A DNA stretch of 64,000 bases. Origin: Typhlomys cinereus (Eukaryota > Chordata > Mammalia > Rodentia > Platacanthomyidae). Location: assembly GCA_023101885.1 (NCBI GenBank), contig JALPQD010000088.1, positions 4,933,501-4,997,500 of the forward strand, in the 5' to 3' direction. Position 1 is the first letter of the stretch; every line of letters begins with the position of its first letter. The notes beneath the pieces were generated by a model, which ran no database searches, was not told the DNA's origin, and worked only from the letters and a program-made list of their open reading frames with translations. Shown here piece after piece: positions 23,412-36,415 of this stretch. The translations under genes and the position numbers were made by a program.

Positions 23412-24540
23412 TTTAAAGAAAGAATCCATGAGTAAAATTAAGGGAACATATGAAGTGAAATGACACAAACATAAATTTAAGAGAATAGTGATGTCAAATG
23501 ACAAAGGTGAGGGTTTGGAGCAGCTTCTGTTTGATGCTTCAGAATTCGGAGACTGACATTTAGGTGCACGGGGCCAGGATCAAGTGAACTTGAAGATGTC
23601 TGTCTTTTCCATGGTTTATGCTGTTGCCTAGTCTATATTGATAAGCATGATGTCCATCAGAGCTGTTTTCATTCTCTGCATATCGGGGACAGTTGTTGGC
23701 CGTACTTAGCTTTGCAGTCAGCTGGCTGGATAGGCTCTACTCCCTCCAGAGACTCCTTGACAGATCACATTCCTTAGGAGAGGTTAATGCTTTAGCTAAG
23801 AGCATTTTCCAAGTGTGTTGAGCTTGTGAGAAGCAGCCCCAGCACTGGGATACGTACAGCTCTACTCACGCATTCTTAAGAATTTTGTAGCAATAGCTTT
23901 TCTTTTACCTGGTTTATTTTTTCCCTACCCTCTGTTTCTCCTCCTTTCTCCTTCATCTATATTTTTTGCATTTTGACTAAATGGGTTTTTTAAAAATAAT
24001 CATACTTTTTATATTTGCATCCTCATCTTATATTTTATCTGATTTTAATTGTGAACCTTTCCATTGTTGGTAAATCTCTCATTTTCTTTTTTCTGTTTCT
24101 AACCTCTTGCTCTTTTCTCTTCCACTCCATAGCAGCCTTCTCCACCCTCCTTCTATTCATATAAACTGGTTTTATTTAAACTGACTTTTCCATTCCCCCC
24201 TTCTCTGAGACCACCCTTCATTGCATTCACTTGATATTTCTATCTTTATCCTAATAACTGCCAACTCCATAGCACATTCCTGTTTTCAAGTTTCATAACC
24301 ACCAGTGACATATGAGTGGACTTTAGTTGATTTTAAATGTACTTCCATGACTTGAGTGGCTCTATATGGTGGTGCTGGGTTTTAGTAAATAATAATGCAC
24401 ACACACGTTAATGTGCACACACATGTGAACATGCATACACACATATGAACATGTACATGTATGCATTCTACACACACATAGAAATGGAAAAAATTAAATT
24501 TTAAATAAGAAATATAGGAATATTTGAAAATAAAAACTTG

Positions 24541-24800
24541 GGCTGGAGAGATGGCTCAGGGGTTAAGCCTCTGCTTTGCAGGCGGAGGGTCCTGAGTTCG
24601 GATCTTAGATCCCACGCACAGACACCGCGGAGGAAGCAGGAGTGGCCTGCACTTTTGGTCCTGGTGGGCAGAGCCTGTGAATCCCTGGGCAGAATAAACA
24701 AAGAGGAGGTAGAAGCAGTCCACGATGATTCCCGAATTCACCCTTGGTTCTACACATACACACACACACACACTTGAATAAATAATAAATAAATATAAGA
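24541..24800 (+). mobile_element. Young tRNA-derived SINE
   Basis: Starts GGCTGGAGAGATGGCTCAGG and ends AATAAATAATAAATAAATAT. A near-perfect duplication of GAAAATAAAAACTTG follows the tail. Confidence 0.9.
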
Positions 24801-25185
24801 AAATAAAAATTTGATAAGATCACTCCAAAATAAAACAAGAGGTGCCATAACAAACAGATCTGCAAATTATGACACAGAAATCCAATAAACACACAAAAGC
24901 AAGGGAACATGATGCCTCCAAAAGATCAAAACTTCCAAGTACTGACTTCGAAATTAATGATACAGGTAAGATGACAGATGGAGACTCAGAAATTTAATAG
25001 TGAAAATGATTAATCACCTAGAAGAGAACAGAGAAAATTCAGATAAATTAAAAATCCAGGGTACGGAAAGCAGAATCAACAATATAAGAAAAAGTCAGTA
25101 AAATAGGTGAGACAACCAGTAATATGGGCAGAAGCAACAACATAGAGAAAAAAATCAAACAAGGAAATTGAGATTTCATTTTGAA

Positions 25186-25460
25186 AACACTGAGGCTAAG
25201 AATATGGCTCTGCAGTTAAAGCACTGTCAGAAACCAAAAGACCAAAGTTGAGATTCCCAGATCCCATGTAAAATGCTCAGTGGGGTGGCAGCCTGCCTGT
25301 AATTACAGCCTTGAAAGATGGAGACTGAGGGTCCCAAGAAGAATCCAATTAGAAATCCTGTCTCCATGGGGGAGGGGAATGGGGAGAAACAGAAGGGGGA
25401 TTACCTATTGAGCTTGTATGATTAGGCAAAAAAAAAAAAAAAAAAAAAAAAAAAGAAAAA
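25186..25460 (+). mobile_element. Degraded SINE next to an L1 3' end
   Basis: CTGAGGCTAAGAATATGGCT and CCAGATCCCATGTAAAATGC look SINE-like. From about 25370, ATTGAGCTTGTATGATTAGG and an A run of about 26 bases mark an L1 3' terminus. Confidence 0.5.
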
Positions 25461-26054
25461 GAAAAGAAATCATATCTCCAAAAGAATAAGGTAGAAGAAT
25501 GATCAAGAATTATTCCCAGTATCAACCTTGAGCTTCATGTGAACATACACATGTGGATATGCATTTGCACACATGTGCACCCACACACATAAGCATGGCC
25601 TAAACACACCTGTACTCACACATAAACAAATGAAAAACAGAAAAACTTTAAAAATGAAAAACAGAAATATTTGAAATTTAAAAATCAATGAACCAAATAA
25701 AAAAAACAGTGAGAAACATCACTGACATACATGATCAAATAGAAGAAATATCAGAAATTCAAGACAAGATTGATAAAGTATTACATTCCAATATTTAAAA
25801 AAATGAGTATGGCTACAATGTCCAAGACCTCTCAGTTACTATCAAGAGACCAAGCCTAAGATGTCACAAACTCCTCAAACATTAACATCAGCTAAGGATT
25901 CAAACACATTTGCCAATGGGGGACAATGAAGATTGAAATTACAACATGTAATTATTCTTCTATCTGATAAAGTAGTTGTAAAATGAAAATAAGAAGAAAG
26001 GGTATGGCCTTTATCATTAATAATAGGGAACAATTAATCAAGAAGTTATAACAT

Positions 26055-26252
26055 GGGGCTGGAGAGGTGGCTCAGGGGTTAAGCCTCTGCCTTGCAGGCG
26101 GAAGGTCCTGAGTTCGGATCCTAGACCCCACATATAGACACCAGGCGGAAGCGGGGCGGCCTGCACTTCTGGTCCTGGTAGGGCGGAGCCTGTGAATCCC
26201 AGGGCAGAAGGAGGTGGAGGCATCCATGGTGGTTCATGAATTCATCCGTGGT

Positions 26253-26292
<40 letters not shown>

Positions 26293-26340
26293 TACACACG
26301 CACATGCGCACAGTTGAATAAATAAAAATTAAAAAAAAAA
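26055..26340 (+). mobile_element. Young tRNA-derived SINE inside L1
   Basis: Full-length copy with a (CA)n and an A-rich end. The duplication GAAGTTATAACA flanks it (26042-26053 and from 26341). It splits the older L1 sequence. Confidence 0.92.
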
Positions 26341-26946
26341 GAAGTTATAACAATTGTAAATACATCAGCAGCACATTCTGGGACCCCCAATTTCATAAAA
26401 TAAATATTAATGGGCATCAGAGATCTGATAAGTCCCAATAAAATAATAGTGGGTAACTTCAAAATCTCATTCTCATCTATAAATAAGTCATCTTAACTAA
26501 ATATTGATAAAGAAAGTTCAGTGTTGAACTACCATGGATAAACTGGACTTAACAGATGTATACAGAATATTCTGTCAGATAACGAATATACATTCCTTTC
26601 AAATACACATTCAGGTCACAAATTAAGTCTTTCCACTGAAATCCAAAGAATCATTATGAAATACTTAGAAAATATATTCCAAGATACTGGAAAGTCTAGA
26701 ATAAATGGGTGAATTTTTAGAAGCATGATCTACCAAAATGAAATCAAGAGGAATTAATGGTATTACTATAATCAGCATTACATTAAGCAACTTTAACAAT
26801 CCTATAAAAAGCAATGAGGCTGAAACAATAATGAAGTCTCCCAGAAAAGTCCAAGACAAGATGGATTCACAGCCAAATCCTACCAAATGTCACAAAAGAA
26901 CTGAAACCAAAGCTCCATAAAGTGTTCCATAAAATAGGAAAGGAGG

Positions 26947-27240
26947 GGGGCTGGAGAGGTAGCTCAGGGGTTAAGCCTTTGCCTTGCAGGCAGAAGGTCC
27001 TGAGTTCGGATCCTTGACCCCACTATAGACGCCGGGCAGAAGCGGGGGTAGCCTGCGTTTCTGGTCCTGGTAGGGCGGAGCCTGTGAATCCCAGGGCAGA
27101 GTAAACAAGGAGGAGGTGGAGGCGTCCTTGGAGGTTCCCGAATTCGTCCGTGGTTCTACACACACATACATACACATGCACATGCATACACACACAATTG
27201 CATAAATAATAAAAAAATAAAAATAAATAAAAATAAAAAT
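26947..27240 (+). mobile_element. Young tRNA-derived SINE inside L1 ORF2 sequence
   Basis: Starts GGGCTGGAGAGGTAGCTCAG and has an AAATAAAAATA tail. The flanking duplication is about AAATAGGAAAGGAGG. The L1 reading context continues directly on both sides. Confidence 0.9.
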
Positions 27241-27618
27241 AAATAGGAATGGAGGAAATTTACCAAACTCATTCCACAAAACCAGCATTACCCTAATGCC
27301 AAAGGTGAAAAAGGGTGAAATAAACAAAAATGTAGGGCATTTCTCTTGATTAACACAGAAAATTACTCAGTAAAATTCTTGCAGACCAAATTCAAGAATA
27401 CATGGGGGAGATAAAACACTATGACCAAGTTGGTCTCACCCCAGGGAAGCACGATTGGTTCACATAGATGCAAATCAGTAAAATAATATAGAACAGAAAT
27501 AGACTGAAGGAAAGGAATTATGTAATCATTTCAACAGATGCAGAAAAAAAAACCTTCAACCATGTTGAGTGGTCCTTCATGATAAAAGTCTTGAATAAAG
27601 CATGAATAGAAAGAACAT

Positions 27619-27890
27619 AATGTGTGATGATTGGTCTCCATCAGCTAGATGGGATCGCCACACCTCTAGGTGTGTCTAGGAAGTTGACCAGATGGGGGAA
27701 GACTCTCTCTGAATGTGAGCAGCACCATCCTGTGGTCTCACATTGAATAAAAAGGGAGCTAAGCAGCAGCATTTATTTCTCCCTGATTTCTGTACCCTCA
27801 AACTGTGAACAAAATGAAAACTTCCTTCCTTAAGTTGCTTTTGTCAAGCATTTTGTCACATTCTTCAGAAAAGCGATTAATGTAATACCA
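27619..27890 (+). mobile_element. MaLR/MT-like LTR fragment inside L1
   Basis: Ends with ACCCTCAAACTGTGAACAAA and CTTCCTTAAGTTGCTTTTGT, the typical 3' end of rodent MT/ORR1-type LTRs. It is flanked on both sides by L1 ORF2-derived sequence. Confidence 0.65.
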
Positions 27891-28603
27891 CAACATAAAA
27901 TAAAAGCTATATATGGAAAATTTATAATAAATATGACATTAAATGGGGGGAAACTGATAGCATTTCATTTAAATTATGCGAAGAACTAATCTCACCACTC
28001 TCATTCAATATAGTGCTTAAAGCTAGAGCAATAAGACAAGAAGAAGAAATGAGAGTGATAAAAAAGGAAAGAAAAGAGCCAAATCATAACAGTTCCTAAA
28101 GAACACCAGAAAACAATTGGATCTGTTAAATACTTTCAGCAAAACTGCAGAATAAAAAAATAACATATGAAGTGGTAATTTTCCTATATGCCAACAATAA
28201 ACTTGCTGAGAAGGAAACCAGACAATAATTCTTTCACACAATAGAGTCATAAAAACTAAGATAAAATACTTTGGAACAACCTAAATAAGGAGGTAAAAGA
28301 CATGCCCAATGAAAACTTTAAGACACTGAAGAGAAAAATTAAAGAAGACACTAGAGGATGTGAAGATTGCCATGCTAATGGGTTAGCAAAACTATATTGT
28401 GGGAATGGCTGTATTTCCATAAGTAATCTATGGATTCATCACAATCCTCCATCAAAATCCCAATGACATTCTTCACTAAACTAGGAAAAATAATCCAAAA
28501 GTTTTTATGGACGCACAAAAGACACTCAAAGAACCAAAACAATCCTTAGCAGAGTCATGCTGGAACTGTCCACACCTGATCTCAAATTATACTACAGTGT
28601 AGG

Positions 28604-28952
28604 GATCACAGGAGAGAAGGCTTCAGGCAGTAGGATCCTTAGAGGCAAGGGGTTAAACAGTCATAATAGAGTTCTCACGCTAGCAGGCAGCCCAAAAAAG
28701 AGCCCCAAGTTATTCCACTGAGTCCTGAACCCGCACTAGTGTAGAGGACTCAGAGGGAAATTCAGTACCCACATAAACAGATGATCTGGGGGAGAGAAGG
28801 GAGAAAGCAGGAAGCACCAAGAGAGGAGGAGGAAAGGATAAGGGGTAAGAGGGAGAGAGGAGGAAATGCAATGGGGGACAATGGGGAAAGGGAGCGGGAG
28901 GGAGAAGAAGGGGGATACCTATTGAGCTTGTATGATTAGTTAAAAAAAAAAG
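28604..28952 (+). mobile_element. L1 3'UTR inserted in or fused to older L1
   Basis: TAGGATCCTTAGAGGCAAGG, a long purine tract and ATTGAGCTTGTATGATTAG then an A run. It is the same 3' end type as the inverted copies at 42 and 52 kb. Confidence 0.65.
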
Positions 28953-29463
28953 GTAATAAAACTACTTTTAAAATGAAGAAAAAATTATGCTACAGAGCCA
29001 CAGTAATAATAACAGTGTGGCACCAACATGAAACACACCAAAAAAGTGGAATAAGGGACCCACACTTGAGTCCGAACAGCTAGCTCCATCTGAATTTGTT
29101 ACAAAGGTGTCATGGAACATATACTGGGGAAAAGTCAGCCTCTTGAACAAATGGTCCTGGGAAAACTGGATTTATGCATGTAGAAAAATGAAACTAGATT
29201 CTTATCTTCCACCACACACAAAAATAAATTCAAAATGGATTGAAGACCTGAACGCTAAGTCAGCACACCACAGAGACACTTATACATCTATGTTTCCTTC
29301 TGCACTATTCATGACAGCTAGGAATGGAGTTTTATTCAGGTCTGAGGAAAATGAAATCATGACATTTAGGACAATGTACTGAACTTGAAATCATTATTTT
29401 ATGTGAAATAATCCAGACTCAGGAAAATATACACAGCATGCTTTCTCTCACAATCTAGATGTA

Positions 29464-29474
29464 GGTGTGTGTGT

Positions 29475-29518
<44 letters not shown>
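29464..29518. repeat. (TG)n microsatellite
   Basis: About 27 units with one TA interruption, in the L1 3' part. Confidence 0.95.
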
Positions 29519-29520
<2 letters not shown>

Positions 29521-32500
29521 ATCACAAGACTAGAAGGGGTATCATGGGAAGAGAGAAAGAGACCTCTGAGAAAATCAAGAGAAGATAATGGAAAGCAGAA
29601 GGGAGAAATATCTGGGAAAAGGATAACGGGAGAGGGGATGAATTATTACAATGTACAGCGACTCAAATGGATGAAAATGTCATGTGCTAATGAAACCTGT
29701 AACTTAGATTCTGATTTAAATAAACAAAATTAAAAAGCAAAACCTTGTTTTAACTCTTTCCCCAAAGTCCTATTCATACACAAGCATCTGTTTTATTCCC
29801 CCTCTCGGTATCTCAGCTCAAGCAGCCTAAATGACTCTCTTTCCACACTCCTGCAGAACCTCTGCGCATGTTCATTCACCAGTCTAGCTATGGGGGAAAC
29901 AGTTGGACTTCTTTCTTGTCTTCCTCTGACATATCTTCATATTGTTGATCAATATTGTCAGATATCAGCCAATGATGTGGCAAAATGTCTGCTGACAGGC
30001 AGAATTCCAAGAGCTGATATTCACCTATGCACTTATATACTCATTTCACTTCATATGAGTATTTGCAACTTCCCTAAAATCCATGTGTTGAAATTCTAGC
30101 CCTTACCTTGATCCTAAGAGCTGAGACTTTAGGTTTAGGTTACAAGGACCCCTCTTTGAGAGGGCACACAAAGACACCATGTATGAATCAGGAAATGACC
30201 CATCTCCAGACAATACTCTGCTAATTTTTTGATCTCCCCAGTCTTTAGACTACCAGAAATGAACTTCTATTGTTTGTAAAGTGCCTACTTATGGTATTTG
30301 GATATAACAGTCCAGATAGTCTAAGACAAAGTATCTATTGAAAACAAACTACTGAGGAGAATCAAGATTTTAAACCAGATGGCGCATTAGAAAAGGCTAG
30401 ACTAGAAAATAGGCAGTTTTTCCAAGTCTCGGAAAGAGTCTCAGTAGAAGTGTAATTAATATTCAGAAGGCTGACATGATACTTTAGCTAAAGGTATTTC
30501 AGAAGGCTACATATGATACCAGACTGTTGAAGATGTGATATCAGAGTGTCATGTATCACCAAGTACAGTTGAAACAAGCATCTATACATGTACAGTCATA
30601 CCTGGAGACATGAATACATTATTAACTAATGCACAGCACACACTGTTCAACTAATAAACAAGCACACATTGCTGAGCTGCCAGTACTGGTGATGGGCAAA
30701 GTCCTACAAGGGGCATTTCGAAACTCTTTACAGAGCCATTTCAGTATTTGGAATTTATCCAAAGAAAACAATTCATGGAGAAAAAAAATTCTCCATGAAA
30801 AACTGTGCAAAACATAGACATATTTTATGCAAATTTAAGGATAGTACATCAAAATATTTTCTTTAAATTAGAAACAATAAAATAATATAGTTACATTATA
30901 AATGAGAGTTTTCAAGTTACATTCTTTTTAAGGTTTTAAATAAACAATTCATCTCTTCTAACTGTTAATCTCTTCATCAGTCTATCTAGTCTCCCTGTGG
31001 TTTTGAAACAAGCCACTTAATTTCCCAGGACATTGAAATCCAAAGAAAAAGTTGGCTGCTATTGTTAAAAAAGGATTACATAAGCAATTTGTGCACAGAT
31101 TACATATACCTGTACCAAATGTCACATGAATTAGCATGCTTCCTTTTTTACATTTTCTGTCACAGGTCTACCAGTAGCAAACTTCCCATCTCTTCATATT
31201 TATTTATCAAATTAGAATAAGCCCTCCCTCCATTCAGTGAAGAACTCTGCACAGATCCAGCACACTATTTTGGATAAAACAGTTGCCTGAACACAGGTTT
31301 TACTATACAAAAAAAAGTCTTCCGTGTTCCAGGGCATAATTCTCATGACAAATGAGCTTAAAAAATTCTTATCTACACGCAAAAGGCATGTTCTGATTGT
31401 TCCCTCAGGAAGGAGGCAAAAGGCTGCGACAGGTTCCTTAGCAATAAATCTCCTTTATTCTCACCTGCAAAGGTGTTTTCATTCAGCGTCTTTGTCTTCC
31501 GAATTCTCTAGAAGACAAGCGGCAGAAGACTGTGGAGCAGATTTTTAAAAAGTGCCCTGCGAGGACGTGGTTTTAAAGGGGTGTTTTGCTTGCTTTCTGG
31601 GAAGCTGCTGAGCTGAAGGTCGCAGTGGAACACACGTTCCAAGCTGTGCAAACTCACTCACGACAGGGGAATGTGGGATCAGGCCACTCCTTCCGGGACC
31701 CTTGTCCCGGGAGGTGGATCTGGGGCTGATACTGGAGGCTCTTTTCCAAAAGGCTAGACTGCTTTCTGCTCCCAGAGGTCCACTGTTCCTCAGAAACGGT
31801 AAACTGTGGAGCCAGCTGGCCAAGAGCCCAGACATGGGTGGGTCTCTCTGCAAGACCCATGTTCCTTCCTCTTCCCTCACAACAGCAGAAGCAAAAGCTG
31901 GCTATTATTCAGACTTGACATCTTGCATTAGAAGGATTCCGCAGAGCCCCAACCAACTAGTAAAGAAACCTACCTATTTATAGAGACTGCAAGGTAATTC
32001 AGGTGCCTAACCCCTTTTTAATGCACTCAGTGAACTCCAAGCTGGAGGACCAGAAAGAAAACCACATGAGTCATGCCATACCTAACTACTGAAAAGTGCA
32101 AAGAGGAAATCTTGAGAGCAGCCAGAGGGAAAAGATCCAATATAAAGGGAGATAAAAGTACAATAATGACATGTTTGGAAGTTTTTTTTTTATGCTGGAA
32201 GAATAAATAAGCCTCAAACTAAAATTCTATATGAGAGTTTTTCAGAGTGGAATCAAAATGTAAACATTTTCAAGTCAATAACGCATCTTAGGAAGGAAAG
32301 GCAGAGGTCAAAATGAAATGATGCTCAATTTTACAGCTAGGAAAAGAGAACTTTGAAAACATTAAGTAGTTTAAAATGTTTCTTTTGTAAATTTGTTTTT
32401 AAAAAATTATTTAATTGAAATACAATGACTGTATTCTGTAGAATAACATCATATGTAGAAAGAAATTATTTAACAAGCACAGAAGGAAACAAATGGAATT

Positions 32501-32557
32501 ATATTGTTACTAGGTTTTTTTTTTCTTTCTCCATTTTTCTTGAGTATGTGTGTGGAA

Positions 32558-32882
32558 TACATTGGTATCTGTGTGTCTGCATGTGTGTAAATGCACATGT
32601 GTGTGAAAATACACATGTGTATACATGTTTGTAGAGGCCTGAGGTTATTGAGCATCAGCTTTGATTGTTCTTCTGTCTTATTCTTTTGAGACAGGGTCTC
32701 TAATGAAACCCAGAGCTCACTGATAGGGTTAATCTGCCTGTTCAATTAGCTCTGGGAATTCCCAGTCTCTACCTTCCAAGGTTGGTTACACAGGTGGTCT
32801 GCCATAGCCACCCAACATTTTATATAGGATCTGGGGATCTTAATGGTAGTCCCTTAAACTGTCAAACTGTCTCTGTAGTCTG
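32558..32882 (-). mobile_element. B4-like composite SINE
   Basis: TG-rich end, then GAGACAGGGTCTCTAATGAA, CTGCCATAGCCACCCAACAT, and CTGTCTCTGTAGTC. Same architecture as 18175-18515. Confidence 0.5.
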
Positions 32883-32919
32883 TTACTAGGCTTTTACACT
32901 GAGTTTATAATTAATTTAA

Positions 32920-33050
32920 ACACAGGGTTGAAGGCTTACACCTAGCACTCAGAAGACTGAAGAAGGAAGACTTCCTCGTATGAACCAGCCTGAGATACAT
33001 AGTGAATTCTAGGACAGCCTGGGCTAGAGAATGATACTTAAAACAGAAAA
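32920..33050 (+). mobile_element. B1-like SINE
   Basis: GGCTTACACCTAGCACTCAG, then CCAGCCTGAGATACATAGTG and AGGACAGCCTGGGCTAGAG are the B1 consensus parts. Confidence 0.65.
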
Positions 33051-33434
33051 TATTCAAAATAAAGTATGATAAGCAATTAATTATTTGATGGACCATGAAC
33101 ACAGATATGAACAGAAACAGCACTAAAGCTAATCCAGGATGTGGAATATGTTGTATGTACTCTAAAAAGGCATATGAAAAGAGTAACAAAGAACGAATGA
33201 AAGAAAAATAGCAAAACAATTCACTAAACCCAAATTGTTACATTCCTGTACCTTCAGCCTTGTGGGACAGAGCTAGGCGGATCTCAGAGGCTGCATGGCC
33301 AGTTTAAGGATAGCAGAAATGATGGGTTGCAGGTTCAATGAGACACTGTACCTAAAAAGATGAGGTGGAGCAACAATTGAGGAAATCATTCTACCATCAG
33401 CTGCTGGCCTCCCTGTATGCCCACAAGGTTGAGT

Positions 33435-33502
33435 GCACACACACACACACACACACAAGCACATGCACACACACACACACACGCACACACACACACACAC
33501 AC
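33435..33502. repeat. (CA)n microsatellite, interrupted
   Basis: Three CA blocks separated by AGCACATG and CG. Confidence 0.95.
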
Positions 33503-34187
33503 GAGTTAGATCTTTGTACTGAAGTCTGTCAATTTTTTGCTCTTAGGGAATTTACTATTTGATGTTTCTAGCAAAAAAAAAAGTTACTGGACATTTGTAA
33601 GGTTTCATTTAAATTATACAAAAATGAAAGCAGAGAAGTAAGAGAACCCAAGAAGGCAACCAGCAAAATAGCAGAAGTGAGTGGGCTTCACTCTAGCCTA
33701 CAGAAAATCCGTTTGAACTATGCGAGGCAAACGTGCCACATGGAATACCCCAGAAGTCAGACTGAGGCTGTAGCATCCCTTGGACCAAAGACCAGTAAAA
33801 ATATACCAGTGCAGGAAACAAGCAGAGCTCCCTAGTACATCCCCCATCCACCGAGCTGACACGTAACCTGCAGAAAACATCCCCAGGCACTCACGGTTTA
33901 CAGACTGGAAGACAGGAGGCTGAAGTGGACACAGTTTGGGATTCCCTGTGTTCTTGTGGGTAAAAGCTTAAGTGTATCAGAGATTCATGGTCTATGACTA
34001 TTCTCCATTGTGTCCAAAGAAGAGGCCAAATGCAAGAGGCTTTGCAGCAGTACGGCACTCCACAATGCACACTCCATGCATCCTATGGGTTCAAGTCTCT
34101 AATTGGTCCACACACATGACCTAGATATACTTCTTCAGCAAGCCCTCCAACCCAACGCCTATCTGGACGAGACACAGATGTCCAAAT

Positions 34188-34590
34188 TTCCTTCATGTTG
34201 CTGATAAATTCACAGAAAATGGCTATGGGAACAAGAGATTTATTCTGGTTTATGACTGTCCAGTTATGGTTCCTAATCCAGCTACGAGAGTTCATGCCAA
34301 TATCAAGGCCCAAGGGAACCAGACACACCCTATCCGCAAGACTGCTACAGAGAGGGGCAAATCCTATTAGCCGGACTGCAGGTCTGTCCATGTATGCTGA
34401 AAAAGGTCAATTTACTTAACTGGCTCCTTCCATTTTATCCATCTGTCCAGGGACTAGTTTCCTCCCATCAATTTGACAATTTCCTACAAGCTTGCTCAGG
34501 ATTAACTCAACTTCTGATTCCTTACATATATGCCCAGAACTCAAGTCTTCAATCATCAAGCTGACAACCTCTATCTAATTATCACACACA
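34188..34590 (-). mobile_element. Solo MaLR-like LTR
   Basis: Same family as 1560-1986. It contains TATGGGAACAAGAGATTTAT, a variant of the shared motif, and the CAAGCTGACAAC end. It is more diverged than the copies at 39.3 and 44.7 kb. Confidence 0.7.
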
Positions 34591-34781
34591 GGGAAAAAAA
34601 CAGAATCATAATAAAAGCCATAGAAAACCTGGGCTTTGGGCGCCTTCTACTGATAAAAATGAGTTAGTGTTACCAGACTAAGGAAATTCAACAGTCTGTA
34701 GAGTACTCCTAGACAAACATTCTTTAGACACACTGACACAAACCATGCTAGACCAGGAAGACTAGATAAATGCCCAGTTCT

Positions 34782-35034
34782 TTTTTTAAATTTCTTTTAA
34801 TTATTTATTCAACTGTGTGCATATGCGTGTGTATGTGCGCGCACGCATGTGTCTGTGTGTGTGTGTGTGTGTTTGTGTGTGTATCTGTGTATGTATAGAA
34901 CCACGGACGAATTCACGAACCACCATGGACGCCTCCACCTCCTTCTGCCCCGGGATTCACAGGCTCCGCCCTACCAGGACCAGAAGTGCAGGCCACCCCG
35001 CTTCTGCCTGGCGTCTATACGTGGGATCTGGGAT
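34782..35034 (-). mobile_element. tRNA-derived SINE lacking its tRNA-like head
   Basis: Minus-strand copy complete at the A-rich and CA end, but it stops at GTGGGATCTGGGA, missing about 60 bp including the GGCTGGAGAG start. This is a 5'-truncated insertion or a later deletion. Confidence 0.85.
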
Positions 35035-35467
35035 TCTTCAAAGGAAGGAAGACCTAGACACATATGCTCCGCAAAAAGTTCTTCAACAGAGAGCAGCCAT
35101 TCAACTAAGGAAAGATGCTGTCTCAAAAGCAAGGTGGAAGGAAAGAACCAATGCTGGAAAAGTTGTCCTCTGACCTTCACATGTGTGTTGCAGCATGCAT
35201 GTGTGCATGTACTCTATAAGTAAATAAAAAAATAAATAAAATTTACTTTTAAAAATATCAAAAAGATAGCTTTTCAAAGAGAATTGCCTGAATAAGTGTT
35301 AGAAAACCTCTTTATCAACACAAGAAAAACTCAAACTGGAGTAAATCAGTAAAGCAGTAAGTCCAAGCATGGAAAAACCTCAGGAGCTATGACTGTCCCT
35401 AAGTAGATGATGTGGTCCAGGGATTTAAGCTTTCTAAATTTTCTCTTCCTTCTGAAAGAAACCTCTA

Positions 35468-35830
35468 TTGTTGTAATGGTTCTAATGTGAGTTATCCTCC
35501 ATGGGACCGTGTGTTTCAATCGTTAGCTGATGTTCATGTTTGAGAAGGCTGTGGAACTTACAAGTGGAGCCTTGCTGGAGGAAGGCAGGTCACAGAGGAC
35601 GGGCCTCGAAGTTTTGGTGGCTCAATCTTGCCTCCTCTTCAGTTTGCTCTTACTCTACCTCTATATGATGGCTGAGGTGACTAGAACCTACTTCTGCCTC
35701 CTACTTCTGCCTCCAGCCACGCCTTCGGCTATGCCCACCATAAGGATCATATCCCCTCTGGAATTGTAAAACAAATAAATCTCCCTTAAATTGCATATAA
35801 ATATTATATTATAATGATGAGTAATTACAA
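35468..35830 (+). mobile_element. MaLR/MT-like LTR
   Basis: Contains GTGGAGCCTTGCTGGAGGAA near 35570 and AATAAATCTCCCTTAAATTG near 35775, matching the layout of the LTR at 3733-4089. Confidence 0.65.
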
Positions 35831-36025
35831 CAATTTTCATTTTGTTTGCACAGTTCTTAACACTTTTCATTTAGTTGTTGACAATTTCATATAGGTATAC
35901 ACTGTATTATGAGCATATTCCCCCATTACACTCTCTTATCTCTATACCTCCTTCCAATTAGCCCTGCTCCTACTTCCATTGTGTGTGTGTGTATGTGTGT
36001 GTGTATGAGTTTTTATATGTGGGAA

Positions 36026-36415
36026 TGTTTCAGTTGGCCTAGTTGCTGACAAATCACCATCAAACAGCTTAAGGGAACAAAGGTTTATTTTCTTTCCTAG
36101 GATTTTCCGGTTACAGTTCATAGTCCAGCTTGATGGGAGAACATGCACCATACCATAACTACATAATGGCTGAGAGAGGGACGATCCTTATTTGCCAGAC
36201 TAGCATGTCTTGCCAAGTGTACACAACCGGCTCTCAGCATTTTATTCATCTGTTCAGGGCCTAGTCCTGACTCACCATAGGCTGGACCTTCCTCATCAGC
36301 TAGACAATCTCTTGCAGGTTTGCTTTGGGCTTAACTCAACCACTAATTCTCTCCACATGTGCCCAGAGCTCAAACCCTCAACAGTCAAGTTGACACCTGT
36401 GCCTATCTATGACAG
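36026..36415 (-). mobile_element. Solo MaLR-like LTR
   Basis: Contains CAGCTTAAGGGAACAAAGGT, AGTCCAGCTTGATGGGAGA and AACAGTCAAGTTGACACCTG, all shared with the other copies. Confidence 0.75.

Larger units (their letters stand above)
24800..29745 (+). mobile_element. Degenerate L1 (ORF2 region) with nested insertions
   Basis: Plus-strand L1 ORF2-derived sequence. Recognisable parts are the TTCACAGCCAAATCCTACCA region (about 26865), TTTCAACAGATGCAGAAAAA (about 27530), TCAATATAGTGCTTAAAGCT (about 28006), ATCACAATCCTCCATCAAAA (about 28437), and the 3' part with GGTCCTGGGAAAACTGGATT (about 29152). It is interrupted by two young SINEs, one MaLR LTR (27619) and another L1 3' end (28604-28950). No long frame survives, so it is not active. 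Confidence 0.7.

Noticed and set aside
24800..29745. Active L1 element
   Set aside because: ORF2 is broken by stops, SINEs and an LTR. No ORF1 or 5'UTR was recognised.
19803..33502. CRISPR-like arrays at CA/TG tracts
   Set aside because: These are simple dinucleotide microsatellites without spacers, and the genome is mammalian.
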